DNA from: Kitasatospora cheerisanensis KCTC 2395 | GTDB taxonomy: Bacteria > Actinomycetota > Actinomycetes > Streptomycetales > Streptomycetaceae | Assembly (NCBI RefSeq): GCF_000696185.1 | Contig: NZ_KK853997.1 | Location: 3,270,907-3,334,906 of the forward strand | Direction of reading: 5' to 3' | DNA length: 64,000 bases | Shown here: one piece after another, positions 49,495 through 59,163 of the stretch | How the letters are laid out: every line of letters starts with the position of its first letter | Position numbering within the stretch: position 1 is the first letter of the stretch | The notes under the pieces: generated by a model | The model's input: only the letters and a program-made list of their open reading frames with translations | Told to the model about the DNA's origin: nothing | Databases searched by the model: none | Made by a program: the position numbers and the translations under genes

Positions 49495-51342
49495 TCAGCT
49501 CAGCCCGACCCAGAACATCTGCACCGTGCCATCGTCGTTCCGGTTCTGCGCCGGGTCGAAGGAGGCCGGCAGCGAGCCGGCCGAACCGGGCAGCGAGGCC
49601 ACCCGGTAGGTGGCCGGCGTGAGCCCGGCGTTCAGGAACGCGCCCGGGTTGGGGAACGTCGAACCCCGGGCGAAGGACGGCGGGTTGGAGCCGTTGGCCA
49701 GCAGCGCCACCCAGTGGAAGCCGGGGCCGAGGGTGACCGGCCCGGTCAGCGGCATCCGGCACAGCGCGTTCACCCCGGTCGACCACGCGGAGGCCTGGTC
49801 CGCGGCGGTGCGGGCCAGCAGCTTGCCGGTGCGGTCGTACACGCCGGCCTGGTTGCCGGCGCCGAACCCGCTGCCGGTCCCCGCCAGCAGCACCGAGACC
49901 GCCGAGACGGTGACCGGCTGGTGCGTCTCCACCCGCACCAGGTAGACGTTGCCCGAGCTCAGCCGGCTGCTCAGGTCGGTCGCCGCGGCCGGGTCGAAGG
50001 ACCAGGTGCCGAAGCCCGAGTCGGCGGGCTGCGGCGCGTTGCCGACCGGGGTGATCGCGGGCGACGGCACGTTGTAGCTGACGCCCGCGCTCGTGGTCCG
50101 GTTGTGCATGGTGGTGCCGGTGTCGACCACCGCGCCCGCGTCGTCGCGGACGCTCGCCACCGTGCCGGTGAGCACGCAGCCGGTGAGCAGCACCCGCAGC
50201 GCCCGGTCGGCGTACACGCCGTAGTCGGGGGCGAGCAGCCCGCCGGGCGCGTCGTCGCCGGAGACGTGGGTGGCGCAGCCGGTCAGCGCGACCGGGAGGG
50301 CGGGGGTGCCGCCGGCCGGGGCGGTGATCCGGAAGCCCGCGTAGCCGCCCGGGTTGGCGTTGTCGTTGCGGCCGTCGCGGCTGGCCTGGCAGCCGGTCAG
50401 GGTGATGACGTGCGGCGCGGGCGAGTGGGTCGGGTCGTTCTGCGGGCTCTCGACCAGCCAGCCGTTGAGGCGGTTGCGGTCGGTCTGGCACTCGGTGAAG
50501 CCGACCGTCCCGCACTTGCCGGTGACGTGGAAGCCGTTGCCGTCGTTCCAGGTGGCCCGGACGCCGGTGAAACCGGTGGCGCCGATGCCGGCGAAGGACC
50601 AGCCGTCGCCGCCGTTGGCCGCGGCCTCGCAGGAGTCCAGCATGGAGTCGGCGAAGGCGAACGCCGCCCCGCCGCTGTTCTCGGAGCGCCAGCCGCCGAA
50701 CTTGTTGGCCTCCAGGGAGACGTGCGAGACCTCCCAGCCCCCGGGGAAGCCGTCCGCGGTGGAGTCGGTGTGCACCGCGTAGCCGTGGAAGTTGAAGATG
50801 CCGACGTTGTCCAGCCGGACGGCCTTGATCTGGCCCTTGGCGGTCAGGCCGTCAACGGTGCCGCCGTTGGTCCCGTTGTCGGTGGTGCGGGCCGAGCTGA
50901 GCACCAGGTTCCGCAGCCGGGCGCCGTTGCCGTCCAGCCGGATCAGCGTGGAGCCGGTGAAGGCGCCCCACTTGGGCTTGATGAACACCGGCGGCACCGG
51001 TCCGCCACTGGCGTTCTTCGGCAGGTAGCCCCACCAGCGGCTGCCGAGCGTGCCGGCCAGCGTGATGTGGCCGGGCACGGCGACGGTCTTGCCGACCACG
51101 TACTGCCCGGCCGGGAAGTACACGACGCCGCCGGGCGGGCAGGCGGCGATCGCCGCGGTGATGGCGTTCCAGTCGTCGGTGTTGCCGTCGCCGAGGGCGC
51201 CGTACTGCTTGACGTTGAACCAGTCGACGGGCGGCGCGGCCGGGTCGGCGGCGGCCGCGCCGGGTGCCGCGGCCAGGCCGGCGGCGGCGGTGGCGCCGGC
51301 GGCCCCGGCGGCGAACAGGAGTCTGCGGCGGGTGCTGTGCAC
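49495..51342 (-). CDS. secreted pectate-lyase-superfamily beta-helix protein (Tat signal)
   Basis: 615 residues from GTG at 51342 (GGGAGGGG upstream). The N-terminus STRRRLLFAAGAAGATAAAG is a twin-arginine signal peptide. DWFNVKQYGALGDGNTDDW ... AAIAACPPGGVVYFPAGQY matches the start of the Pectate_lyase_3/GH28-related family; residues ~90-410 are a right-handed parallel beta-helix with GIFNFHGYAVHT, CQTDRNRLNGWLVES and CQASRDGRN coils. Residues ~430-615 form a separate C-terminal beta domain (TWSFDPAAATDLSSRLSSGN). It is probably a secreted or surface polysaccharide-binding or -cleaving protein; no catalytic residues can be assigned. Confidence 0.82.
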   Translation of the reverse strand: MHSTRRRLLFAAGAAGATAAAGLAAAPGAAAADPAAPPVDWFNVKQYGALGDGNTDDWNAITAAIAACPPGGVVYFPAGQYVVGKTVAVPGHITLAGTLGSRWWGYLPKNASGGPVPPVFIKPKWGAFTGSTLIRLDGNGARLRNLVLSSARTTDNGTNGGTVDGLTAKGQIKAVRLDNVGIFNFHGYAVHTDSTADGFPGGWEVSHVSLEANKFGGWRSENSGGAAFAFADSMLDSCEAAANGGDGWSFAGIGATGFTGVRATWNDGNGFHVTGKCGTVGFTECQTDRNRLNGWLVESPQNDPTHSPAPHVITLTGCQASRDGRNDNANPGGYAGFRITAPAGGTPALPVALTGCATHVSGDDAPGGLLAPDYGVYADRALRVLLTGCVLTGTVASVRDDAGAVVDTGTTMHNRTTSAGVSYNVPSPAITPVGNAPQPADSGFGTWSFDPAAATDLSSRLSSGNVYLVRVETHQPVTVSAVSVLLAGTGSGFGAGNQAGVYDRTGKLLARTAADQASAWSTGVNALCRMPLTGPVTLGPGFHWVALLANGSNPPSFARGSTFPNPGAFLNAGLTPATYRVASLPGSAGSLPASFDPAQNRNDDGTVQMFWVGLS

Positions 51343-51434
51343 GGTTTCGGGTCCCCTCCCTGGTGATCGTTTGCGCGGCCGATTCGACCACGGAACGACC
51401 GCCCGGGGAAGGGCGCCCGACGGCTGACGCCGGA

Positions 51435-52685
51435 TCAGGTCCGGGCGTGCTCCAGGGCCAGCGAGGCGAACAGTTCGACGCCGATGCCGATGGCCCGCTC
51501 GTCCGCGTCGAAGTCGCCCTGGTGGAGGTCGCGGACGCCCTTCTCGTCGGGGCCGCGGACGCCGAGGCGGGCGAGCGCGCCGGGGGCGTGCTCCAGGTAC
51601 CAGGAGAAGTCCTCGCCGCCCAGGCTCTGCTCGGTCGGCTCGACCACCGGGCCGCGGCCGTCGGCGAACCGGGCGTTCATCGCGGTCTCCAACTGGTCGA
51701 TGGAGTCGGCCTCGTTGACCACCGGCGGGACGCCGCGGTGGTAGTCCAGCGTCCACTTGGCGCGGTGCGTCTCGGCGAGGAGCGCGACCAGGTCCTCCAG
51801 CACCTCCGGGGCCTGCCGCCAGCCCGCCAGCTCCAGGCAGCGGACGGTGCCCTCCAGTTCGGCGTGCTGCGGGATCACGTTCGGCGCGGAGCCGGCCGCG
51901 ATCCGCCCCCACACCAGCGACACGCCCCAGCGCGGGTCCATCCGCCGGGCCAGCCCGGCGGGCGCCTCGGCGGCGAGCTTGGCGACCGCGGTGACCAGGT
52001 CGGTGGTCAGGTGCGGGCGGGCGGTGTGCCCGCCCGGGCCGTCCACGCTGATCATCACCTTGTCGCAGGCCGAGGTGATCGCCCCGGTCTTCAGGCCGAT
52101 CCGGCCGACCTGCACCTTGGGGTCGCAGTGCACCGCGAAGATCCGGCCGACGCCTTCCATCCCGCCGGCCGCGATCACGTCCAGCGCGCCGCCCGGCATC
52201 ATCTCCTCGGCGGGCTGGAAGATCAGCCGGACCGGACGGGTCAGCTCCCCCGCGGCCAGCGCCTCGGCCAGCACCAGGCCGGTGCCGAGCACCACCGCGG
52301 TGTGCACGTCGTGCCCGCAGGCGTGCGCCCGGCCGGGCAGCGTGGAGCGGTACGGGACGTCCTTCTTGGCGTCGTCGATCGGCAGCGCGTCGATGTCGGC
52401 GCGGAACGCCAGCAGCGGGGTGCCGGGGGCGGTGCCCGGCGGCACCAGGTCGACCAGCAGGCCGGTGCCGCCCGGGAGCACCCGCGGTTCCAGCCCGGCG
52501 GCCAGCAGTCGCTCGCGGAGCAGCCGGGTGGTGCGGAACTCCTGGCGGCCGAGCTCCGGGTGCCGGTGGAGGTCACGTCGCAGGTCGACCAGCTCGGCCT
52601 GGTGGGCCGCCACTCGGGCGCGGAGGCCGGGCAGGGGGCGGACGGCGGTGACGGTGGCGGCGGCTGCCGGCTGAGGATCGTTCAC
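51435..52685 (-). CDS. M20-family amidohydrolase
   Basis: About 416 residues of the peptidase M20D/hippurate-hydrolase type. Metal-binding motifs: AFRADIDALPI, RAHACGHDVHTAVVLG, IFQPAEEMMPGGA (catalytic Glu pair), and a C-terminal SLGGEDFSWYLEH. The dimerisation insert contains VDGPGGHTARPH. It hydrolyses N-acyl amino acids or similar amides; the substrate is unknown. From memory such a gene lies near the BMP-type transporter in other streptomycetes. The start is GTG at 52685 or TTG at 52694, neither with a convincing ribosome-binding site. Confidence 0.88.
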   Translation of the reverse strand: MNDPQPAAAATVTAVRPLPGLRARVAAHQAELVDLRRDLHRHPELGRQEFRTTRLLRERLLAAGLEPRVLPGGTGLLVDLVPPGTAPGTPLLAFRADIDALPIDDAKKDVPYRSTLPGRAHACGHDVHTAVVLGTGLVLAEALAAGELTRPVRLIFQPAEEMMPGGALDVIAAGGMEGVGRIFAVHCDPKVQVGRIGLKTGAITSACDKVMISVDGPGGHTARPHLTTDLVTAVAKLAAEAPAGLARRMDPRWGVSLVWGRIAAGSAPNVIPQHAELEGTVRCLELAGWRQAPEVLEDLVALLAETHRAKWTLDYHRGVPPVVNEADSIDQLETAMNARFADGRGPVVEPTEQSLGGEDFSWYLEHAPGALARLGVRGPDEKGVRDLHQGDFDADERAIGIGVELFASLALEHART

Positions 52686-53086
52686 GCTTGACAAGAGTAG
52701 GCCGGTGGTGGGGTTTTGGCCTGCCTTCCGGCGAAGTTCTCACCGTTTGGATGCATACCGGCCCCCAGGGTGGGTATGACTCGTCGATTCGGCCCGCCCC
52801 TGTGTTCGGGCTCCTTCGTGTGCAACGACCTGCACCGGCCGCCGGACACGGCGATCGCCCCGCCCGGCGCCCCCGGCCCGCCCCGGCCCAACCTTTCCCC
52901 CCGATCGAGTCATGGCGCGGTAAAGCTTTCGGGCGCGCTCTTGAGTGACGCACAGCAGTCCGAATAGACAGCTTCCGCACAGTCAACTCCGGTGCCGCGG
53001 TGGGCTGCCAACCGCCTGCGGCGCGCCTCGTCACGCCCTCACGAGGGGCTGCTGACGCTCCATCGAACCGAGAAGGGGGGACCGAC
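52686..53086. other. 401-bp divergent intergenic region
   Basis: It separates the amidohydrolase and sedolisin genes. One inverted repeat, CATACC (52754-52759) and GGTATG (52773-52778), lies ~70 bp upstream of the amidohydrolase. A ribosome-binding site GAAGGGGGG (53072-53080) precedes the protease. The small open frames inside (such as 52688-52967) have irregular codon use and are not credible genes. Confidence 0.4.
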
Positions 53087-55134
53087 GTGCCCATATCGCG
53101 CAATCGGCTCGCCAAGAGCATCGCTCCGGCCACCGTCGCGGCCGCACTGATCCTCACCACCCTCGGCGCGGCCGTTCCGGCCTCCGCCGCCACCCCCGTG
53201 GGCGACACCGCCCGCGCCCTGCCGGGCACCCACCCGGACTGGGCCACCCGCAGGCCGACGCGGGCGCGGCCGACGCCGCCGCCCCGGCGACCGCGCGGAT
53301 CTACCTGGCCGGACGCGACGCGAGTGGCCTCGCCGCCCTCGCCCAGGCCGTCTCCGACCCCCACTCGTCCGCCTACGGCCAGTACCTGACGTCCACTCAG
53401 GTCCAGGCGAAGTTCGGCGCGACCCCGGAGCAGGTCAAGGCCGTCACCGACTGGGTGTCCGGCGCGGGCCTCACGGTCTCGGCCGGCAACGCCCACTACG
53501 TGCAGGTCTCCGGCTCCACCGCCGCGATGTCCAAGGCGTTCGGCACCGGCTTCCACAACTACCGCACCGCGGACGGCACCCACCGGGCGCCGACCGCCGA
53601 CGCGAAGGTCCCGGCCTCGGTGTCCGGCGCCGTGCTGGCCGTCTCCGGCCTGGCCGACGCGATCCACAAGAACAGCTCGTCCGCCACCTCGGTCCGCGAG
53701 GCCGAGAAGAGCGCGAACGCCAAGCTGGCCGGCCCGGACAAGAAGGACCCGGCGACCCTGCCGACCGTCCCGACCTGCTCCGAGGACGGCTACGGTTCGA
53801 AGATCGCCAAGGGCGCTCCCGAGGGCTACGAGAAGAACGAGCCGTTCGCCCCCTGCTCCTACGTGCCGTCCCAGCTCCGCAAGGCCTACGGCGTCACCGA
53901 CGCCAAGGTCGGCGGCAAGGGCGCCCGCGTCGCCATCATCGACGCCTACGGCCTGTCCACCATGGAGCAGGACGCCAACCACTTCTCCACCCTGCACGGC
54001 GACCAGCCGTTCAAGCCGGGCCAGTACACCGAGTACGTCACCCCGGACAAGTGGACCCACGAGGCGGAGTGCGGCGGCGCCGACGGCTGGGCCGGCGAGG
54101 AGGCGCTCGACGTCGAGATGGTGCACGGCCTCGCGCCGGACGCCAACGTCGTCTACGTCGGCGGCAACTCCTGCTACGACGAGGACCTGTACGACGCCAT
54201 GGCCAAGGTCGTGGACGAGCACCTCGCCGATGTCGTCTCCAACTCGTGGGGCGAGATCATGCACGGCACCAGCGGCGACATCGACCCCGCCGTGGTGGCC
54301 GCCGACAACCAGATCTTCCAGCTGGGCGCCGTCACCGGCATCGGCTTCACCTTCTCCTCCGGCGACTGCGGCGACAGCTCCCCGGGCGCGGCCGCCACCG
54401 GCGTCAACTGCCAGGCCGACACCAACCAGGCGCAGGCCGACTGGCCGTCCGCCTCCCCGTGGGTCACCTCGGTCGGCGGCACCGCCCTCGAACTGGGCGA
54501 CAAGGACGGCAAGTACGCCCACGAGGTCTCCATGGGCGACCGCCGCTCGGTGCTCTCCGCCGACCAGAAGTCCTGGAGCCCGATGCCGGGCAACTTCTAC
54601 TTCGGCGGCGGCGGCGGTGTCTCCAAGGACTTCGCCCAGCCGTGGTACCAGCAGGGCGTCGTGCCGGACAGCATCAGCAAGACCGCTGCCGACGGCACCA
54701 AGTCCAAGACCCCGCTGCGCGCCACCCCGGACATCGCGATGAGCGGTGACCTGGTCGCCGCCACCCTGGTCGGCTACACCTCCGGCGGCGCCTACAGCGA
54801 GGGCGGCTACGGCGGCACCTCGGTGTCCGCCCCGGAGACCGCGGCGATGTTCGCCAACGCGATCGAGACCCGCGGCGGCCGCGCCCTCGGCTTCGCCAAC
54901 CCGGCGCTGTACGACCGGGCCTCCACCAACGCCTTCCACGACGTGGACGACAACGCCGTCAAGACCAAGCGCGGCAACGTCGTCGACCTGGGCGTCGTCA
55001 ACGGCACCCTGCGCGTCCGGCTGTACAAGATCGGCGCCGACTACGGCCTGTCGGCCTCCAGCGGCTACGACACCGCCACCGGCCTGGGCTCCCCGGGCAA
55101 GGGCTTCTTCAAGTCCTTCGCGCTCAAGAAGTAA
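53087..55134 (+). pseudogene. sedolisin-family (S53) serine-carboxyl peptidase with a frameshift in the propeptide
   Basis: GTG at 53087 opens a Sec signal peptide (ISRNRLAKSIAPATVAAALI ... ASA) and propeptide up to HPDWAT. Near 53260 the frame moves by one base, and the rest (IYLAGRDASGLAAL, the Pro-kumamolisin activation domain, and the mature enzyme) continues to 55134. The mature part has EEALDVEMVHGLAPD (catalytic Glu and Asp), TFSSGDCGDSSPG (oxyanion region) and YGGTSVSAPETAAMFAN (catalytic Ser in GTS). Restoring one C in ACCCGCAGG gives a full ~682-residue secreted acidic-type protease. Only the propeptide is hit, so if real the lesion abolishes secretion of the enzyme. Confidence 0.85.
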
Positions 55135-55149
55135 GCACCGCCGAGCAGT

Positions 55150-55181
55150 CGAGGGGTGCGGGGATCTCCCCGCACCCCTCG
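55150..55181. terminator. bidirectional hairpin terminator
   Basis: A perfect 15-bp stem (55150-55164 / 55167-55181) between the convergent sedolisin and mutase genes. Confidence 0.8.
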
Positions 55182-55206
55182 TCGGCGTTCCGCGACCCGC
55201 GCGGCG

Positions 55207-56796
55207 TCAGAACCGGTCCACCGGGGTGTACGTCCCCCAGACGCCGCGCAGCGCGTCGCAGACCTCGCCGACGGTGGCCCGGGCGGCCAGCGCCTCCTTC
55301 ATCGGGTACAGCACGTTGTCGCTGCCCTCGGCGGCCTTGCGCAGCGAGGTGAGCGCCCGGTCCACCGCCGAGGAGTCCCGGTCGGCGCGCAGCCGCCGGA
55401 GCCGCTCGGCCTGCTGGGCCTCGATCGCCGGGTCGACCCGCAGCGGCTCGTAGGGCTCCTCCTCGGCGAGCTGGAAGCGGTTGACGCCGACCACGGTCCG
55501 CGCGCCGGAGTCCTGCTCCTGCTGGATCCGGTAGGCGGTGCGCTCGATCTCGCTCTTCTGGTAGCCCTGCTCGATCGCGGCGACCGCGCCGCCCATGTCC
55601 TCCACCTTGGCCATCAACTCCAGCGCGGCGGCCTCGAGTTCGTCCGTCATCGCCTCGACGACGTAGGAGCCGGCGAACGGGTCGACGGTGGCGGTGATGT
55701 CGGTCTCGAAGGCCAGCACCTGCTGGGTCCGCAGCGCGAGCCGGGCGGACTTCTCGGTCGGGAGGGCGATCGCCTCGTCGAAGGAGTTGGTGTGCAGCGA
55801 CTGCGTCCCGCCGAGGACGGCGGCGAGCGCCTGCACCGAGACCCGGACCAGGTTGACCTCGGGCTGCTGGGCGGTCAGCTGGACGCCGGCGGTCTGGGTG
55901 TGGAAGCGCAGCATCTGCGACTTGGGGTTCTTCGCGCCGAACTCCTCCTTCATGACGCGGGCCCAGATCCGGCGCGCGGCACGGAACTTGGCGACCTCCT
56001 CCAGCAGCGTGGTGCGGGAGACGAAGAAGAAGGACAGCCGCGGCGCGAAGTCGTCGACGTCCATGCCGGCGGCGACCGCGGTCCGCACGTACTCGATGCC
56101 GTTGGCGAGGGTGAAGGCGATCTCCTGCGCGGGGTTCGCCCCGGCCTCGGCCATGTGGTAGCCGGAGATGGAGATGGTGTTCCACTTGGGGATCTCGGCC
56201 CGGCAGTACTGGAACACGTCGGCGATCAGCCGCAGCGAGGGCTTCGGCGGGAAGATGTACGTGCCGCGGGCGATGTACTCCTTGAGCACGTCGTTCTGGA
56301 TGGTGCCGGTGAGCCTGCCGCTCGGCACGCCCTGGGCCTCGCCGACCAGCTGGTAGAGCAGCAGCAGCAGCGAGCCGGGCGCGTTGATGGTCATCGAGGT
56401 GGAGACCTCGCCCAGCGGGATGCCGCCGAACAGGACGCTCATGTCCTCGACGCTGTCGACGGCGACGCCGACCTTGCCGACCTCGCCGTGCGAGATCGCG
56501 GCGTCCGAGTCGTATCCCATCTGGGTGGGCAGGTCGAAGGCCACCGACAGGCCCATGGTGCCGTTCGCGATGAGCTGCTTGTAGCGGGCGTTGGACTCGG
56601 CGGCGGTGCCGAAGCCTGCGTACTGGCGCATCGTCCACGGCTTGCCGGTGTACATGGTCGGGTACACGCCGCGGGTGAAGGGGTACTGGCCGGGGGTGCC
56701 GAGGCGGCTCGCGGCGTCGAAGCCGGCCAGGGTCTCGGGGCCGTACACCGGCTCGATCGGCAGGCCCGACTCGGTGCGGCGGGGCTCGGCTGCCAT
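55207..56796 (-). CDS. acyl-CoA mutase large subunit (methylmalonyl-/isobutyryl-CoA mutase type)
   Basis: 529 residues covering the substrate-binding TIM barrel of B12-dependent acyl-CoA mutases without the C-terminal cobalamin domain, which must come from a separate small subunit. Seen: [74 protein letters not shown] (adenosylcobalamin-facing His) and [32 protein letters not shown] differs from the TMY-x-x-RPWT-x-RQ form usual in methylmalonyl-CoA mutase and resembles isobutyryl-CoA mutase, so the substrate is uncertain. ATG at 56796 has GGAGG upstream. No small-subunit or meaB gene is in the window. Confidence 0.88.
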   Translation of the reverse strand: MAAEPRRTESGLPIEPVYGPETLAGFDAASRLGTPGQYPFTRGVYPTMYTGKPWTMRQYAGFGTAAESNARYKQLIANGTMGLSVAFDLPTQMGYDSDAAISHGEVGKVGVAVDSVEDMSVLFGGIPLGEVSTSMTINAPGSLLLLLYQLVGEAQGVPSGRLTGTIQNDVLKEYIARGTYIFPPKPSLRLIADVFQYCRAEIPKWNTISISGYHMAEAGANPAQEIAFTLANGIEYVRTAVAAGMDVDDFAPRLSFFFVSRTTLLEEVAKFRAARRIWARVMKEEFGAKNPKSQMLRFHTQTAGVQLTAQQPEVNLVRVSVQALAAVLGGTQSLHTNSFDEAIALPTEKSARLALRTQQVLAFETDITATVDPFAGSYVVEAMTDELEAAALELMAKVEDMGGAVAAIEQGYQKSEIERTAYRIQQEQDSGARTVVGVNRFQLAEEEPYEPLRVDPAIEAQQAERLRRLRADRDSSAVDRALTSLRKAAEGSDNVLYPMKEALAARATVGEVCDALRGVWGTYTPVDRF

Positions 56797-56982
56797 GGGG
56801 GTCCTCCGCGGAAGATGGTGAAGGGTTAGCGCCGATCAACGGCTCGGCTGGATACGCAATGTAGTCGTGCCCCTCACGGCCAGACAGATGCCACGGCTGG
56901 GAGCTTGCTCACAACACCGCCCGGCCGCTCCTTGGGATGATCGCTGCACCGAACACCGGGCCGAACACACGAGGAGTGGGAC

Positions 56983-57726
56983 ATGAGCGAGCAGAAGGTG
57001 GCCGTGGTCACCGGCGCCAGCAGCGGCATCGGGGCGGCGACCGCCCGGCGGCTGGCCGCGGACGGCTTCCGGGTGGTGCTGACCGCCCGCCGCACCGAGC
57101 GGATCGAGGCGCTGGCGAAGGAGCTCGGCGCCCGCGCGTTCACCCTGGACGTGACCGACCGGGCCGCGGTGGACGCGTTCGCCGCCGAGGTCGGCCGGGT
57201 GGACGTGCTGGTGAACAACGCGGGCGGCGCGATCGGCGCGGACAGCGTCGAGGCCGGCGACCCGGCGGACTGGCGCACCATGTACGAGGTCAACGTGCTC
57301 GGCGTGCTGCACCTGACCCAGGCGCTGCTGCCCGCGCTGCGCGCCACCGGGGACGGCACCGTGCTGATCGTGTCCTCGACGGCGGCGCTGGCCGCGTACG
57401 AGGGCGGCGGCGGCTACGTGGCGGCCAAGCACGCCGTCCACTCGGTGGCGCAGACCCTACGCCTCGAACTCGTGGGCGAGCCGCTGCGGGTGATCGAGAT
57501 CGCGCCGGGCATGGTGAAGTCCGAGGGCTTCGCGCTGACCAGGTTCCGCGGCGACCGGGAGAAGGCGGAGGCGGTGTACGCGGGCGTCGCCGAGCCGCTG
57601 ACCTCGGAGGACGTCGCCGACACCATCTCCTGGGCGGTGACCCGCCCGCCGCACGTGAACATCGACCTGCTGGTGGTCCGGCCGCGCGCGCAGGCCGCCA
57701 ACCACAAGGTGCACCGGGCCGGTTGA
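56983..57726 (+). CDS. SDR-family NAD(P)-dependent oxidoreductase
   Basis: 247 residues, classical short-chain dehydrogenase. Cofactor motif VVTGASSGIGAATARRL (about 8-24), ARRTER after the second strand (basic residues suggesting NADP), VLVNNAGGAIG, catalytic Ser in LIVSSTAALAAY and YVAAKHA (Tyr and Lys). It resembles the YdfG/serine-dehydrogenase-like subgroup that oxidises 3-hydroxy acids. ATG at 56983 has GAGGAG upstream. It is divergent from the mutase gene. Confidence 0.9.
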   Translation: MSEQKVAVVTGASSGIGAATARRLAADGFRVVLTARRTERIEALAKELGARAFTLDVTDRAAVDAFAAEVGRVDVLVNNAGGAIGADSVEAGDPADWRTMYEVNVLGVLHLTQALLPALRATGDGTVLIVSSTAALAAYEGGGGYVAAKHAVHSVAQTLRLELVGEPLRVIEIAPGMVKSEGFALTRFRGDREKAEAVYAGVAEPLTSEDVADTISWAVTRPPHVNIDLLVVRPRAQAANHKVHRAG

Positions 57727-57947
57727 ACCGCGGCCCACGGGGAGCGGTCGGGAACGCGAACGGCGGCGGGTCACAACTTGATAGCTCGAACGGATGAAAT
57801 CGGCCCGCCGCCTCCCCAACTGATGAACCCTCAACTACCGTGGAGGCGCTGCCCCGCCGAGCCGCAACGGCCCCGCGCGGCGGCGCCACCGCACGCTTCC
57901 CCTGTCTCTGCAGCATCCCCCCTTCCCGCCCTCACGAGGAGGATCCG

Positions 57948-58478
57948 CTGGCCAGCGACATCCCGCCGCAGCGCCTGGACGCGCGGACGGACCCGTCCCT
58001 GCTGGGACTCCACCGGTTCAACGAAGCCGACTCCGGCGCCGTCGAGGAGGCGCTGCTCGCGTGCTGCGGCAGCCACCGCTGGGCGCTGCGCCTGACCGCC
58101 CACCGCCCGTACCCCGACATCCCGTCGCTGCTCGCGGCCGCCAGCGAGGCCAGCTACGACCTCCGCCCGGCGGACCTCGCCGAGGCGCTGGCGGACGAGA
58201 GCTGGATGCCGCAGCCGCTGCTCGGCATGCGCGCCCCCGGCAGCCAGGCGGCGCACACCGCGCTGCGGGCCGCGCACGCCGCGTACGAGGCGCGGTTCGG
58301 CCACGTCTTCGTGGTCTGCCTGGAAGGGGTGGACCCGGAGGAGATGCTGGACGCGGTGCTGACCTCGATCCGCACCCGGCTGGCCAACGACCCGGACGAG
58401 GAGCGCCTGATCTCGGCCGAGGAGCTGCGGCGGATAGCGCTGTCCCGGCTGGAGCACCTGGTGGCCGTGAAAAGCTGA
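57948..58478 (+). CDS. OHCU-decarboxylase-like protein, probably starting at CTG
   Basis: About 176 residues. The fold matches 2-oxo-4-hydroxy-4-carboxy-5-ureidoimidazoline decarboxylase of urate catabolism: LHRFNEADSGAVEEALLACC, SHRWALRLTAHRPYPDIPSL, AHTALRAAHAAYEARFGHVF, and a C-terminal DEERLISAEELRRIALSRLE. The catalytic HPRIG segment of the true enzyme is replaced by LADESWMPQPLLG, so activity is doubtful. No ATG/GTG/TTG lies near the homologous start; CTG at 57948 has a perfect AGGAGG five bases upstream. A GTG at 57840 would add 36 non-homologous residues. Confidence 0.72.
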   Translation: MASDIPPQRLDARTDPSLLGLHRFNEADSGAVEEALLACCGSHRWALRLTAHRPYPDIPSLLAAASEASYDLRPADLAEALADESWMPQPLLGMRAPGSQAAHTALRAAHAAYEARFGHVFVVCLEGVDPEEMLDAVLTSIRTRLANDPDEERLISAEELRRIALSRLEHLVAVKS

Positions 58479-58687
58479 CCCCGCGTCGGCTCTTCGCGGC
58501 CCGCCGCGCGGCGCCGCTTCATTCCTCGGAGTGAACGCGCCGGCGCCGGGGCCCCGGCCACCCGTTCGGTGCACACGGGGCGCGCACGCGCGGTCACGGA
58601 GCGTCGGAGTTCCCGTTCCGATTAGGCCGTGCGTGCCTGTTTGATCACACCAGGGGCCCCCGACGGCGGCGGGGGACGGCGCGTCGA

Positions 58688-58693
58688 TAGGAT
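58688..58693 (+). promoter_or_regulatory. possible -10 box of the sdh operon
   Basis: TAGGAT lies 89 bp before the sdhC start and leaves a leader of about 80 bases with a GGAGG ribosome-binding site. No good -35 box is seen at the right spacing. The 298-bp gap 58479-58776 otherwise contains nothing I can name. Confidence 0.35.
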
Positions 58694-58776
58694 GCTCGCG
58701 GCCGGTGGACCGTATCCGGCCGGGCTGACCGACAGAAAGCCGGCCGAGCCCCCAAACCGCTTCCGGAGGGTTTTCC

Positions 58777-59157
58777 GTGCCGGCTGGAACGCTGTACCGC
58801 GGCCGGGAAGGCATGTGGAGCTGGGTGGCTCACCGAGTCACCGGCGTCCTGATCTTCTTCTTCCTGTTCGCACATGTCCTGGACACCGCCCTGGTGCGGG
58901 TGTCGCCCGAGGCGTACGACTCGGTGATCGCCACGTACAAGATGTGGCTGGTGAACCTGATGGAGTACGGCCTGGTGGCCGCCATCCTGTTCCACGCCCT
59001 GAACGGCCTCCGGGTCGTCGCCGTGGACTTCTGGGCCAAGGGCCCGAAGTACCAGAAGCAGATGCTGTGGACCGTGGTCGGCATCTGGATCGTCCTGATG
59101 GGCGGCGCCTTCTACCCCGTTCTGCAGCACACCCTTCGCACCTGGTTCGGGGGCTGA
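58777..59157 (+). CDS. sdhC: succinate dehydrogenase cytochrome b556 subunit
   Basis: 126 residues, three transmembrane helices. WSWVAHRVTGVLIFFFLF (about 14-31) has the S/W-x-x-HRxTG motif of SdhC, and FHALNGLRVVAVDF (about 72-85) provides a heme-ligand His. It anchors the complex II dehydrogenase and transfers electrons to menaquinone. GTG at 58777 has GGAGG about 8 bases upstream. First gene of sdhCDAB. Confidence 0.93.
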   Translation: MPAGTLYRGREGMWSWVAHRVTGVLIFFFLFAHVLDTALVRVSPEAYDSVIATYKMWLVNLMEYGLVAAILFHALNGLRVVAVDFWAKGPKYQKQMLWTVVGIWIVLMGGAFYPVLQHTLRTWFGG

Positions 59158-59163
59158 TCCCGC

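Noticed and set aside
49495-51342. Beta-helix protein considered as a phage tail-spike and sign of a prophage
   Set aside because: It carries a Tat signal peptide and no phage structural, integrase or lysis genes are nearby.
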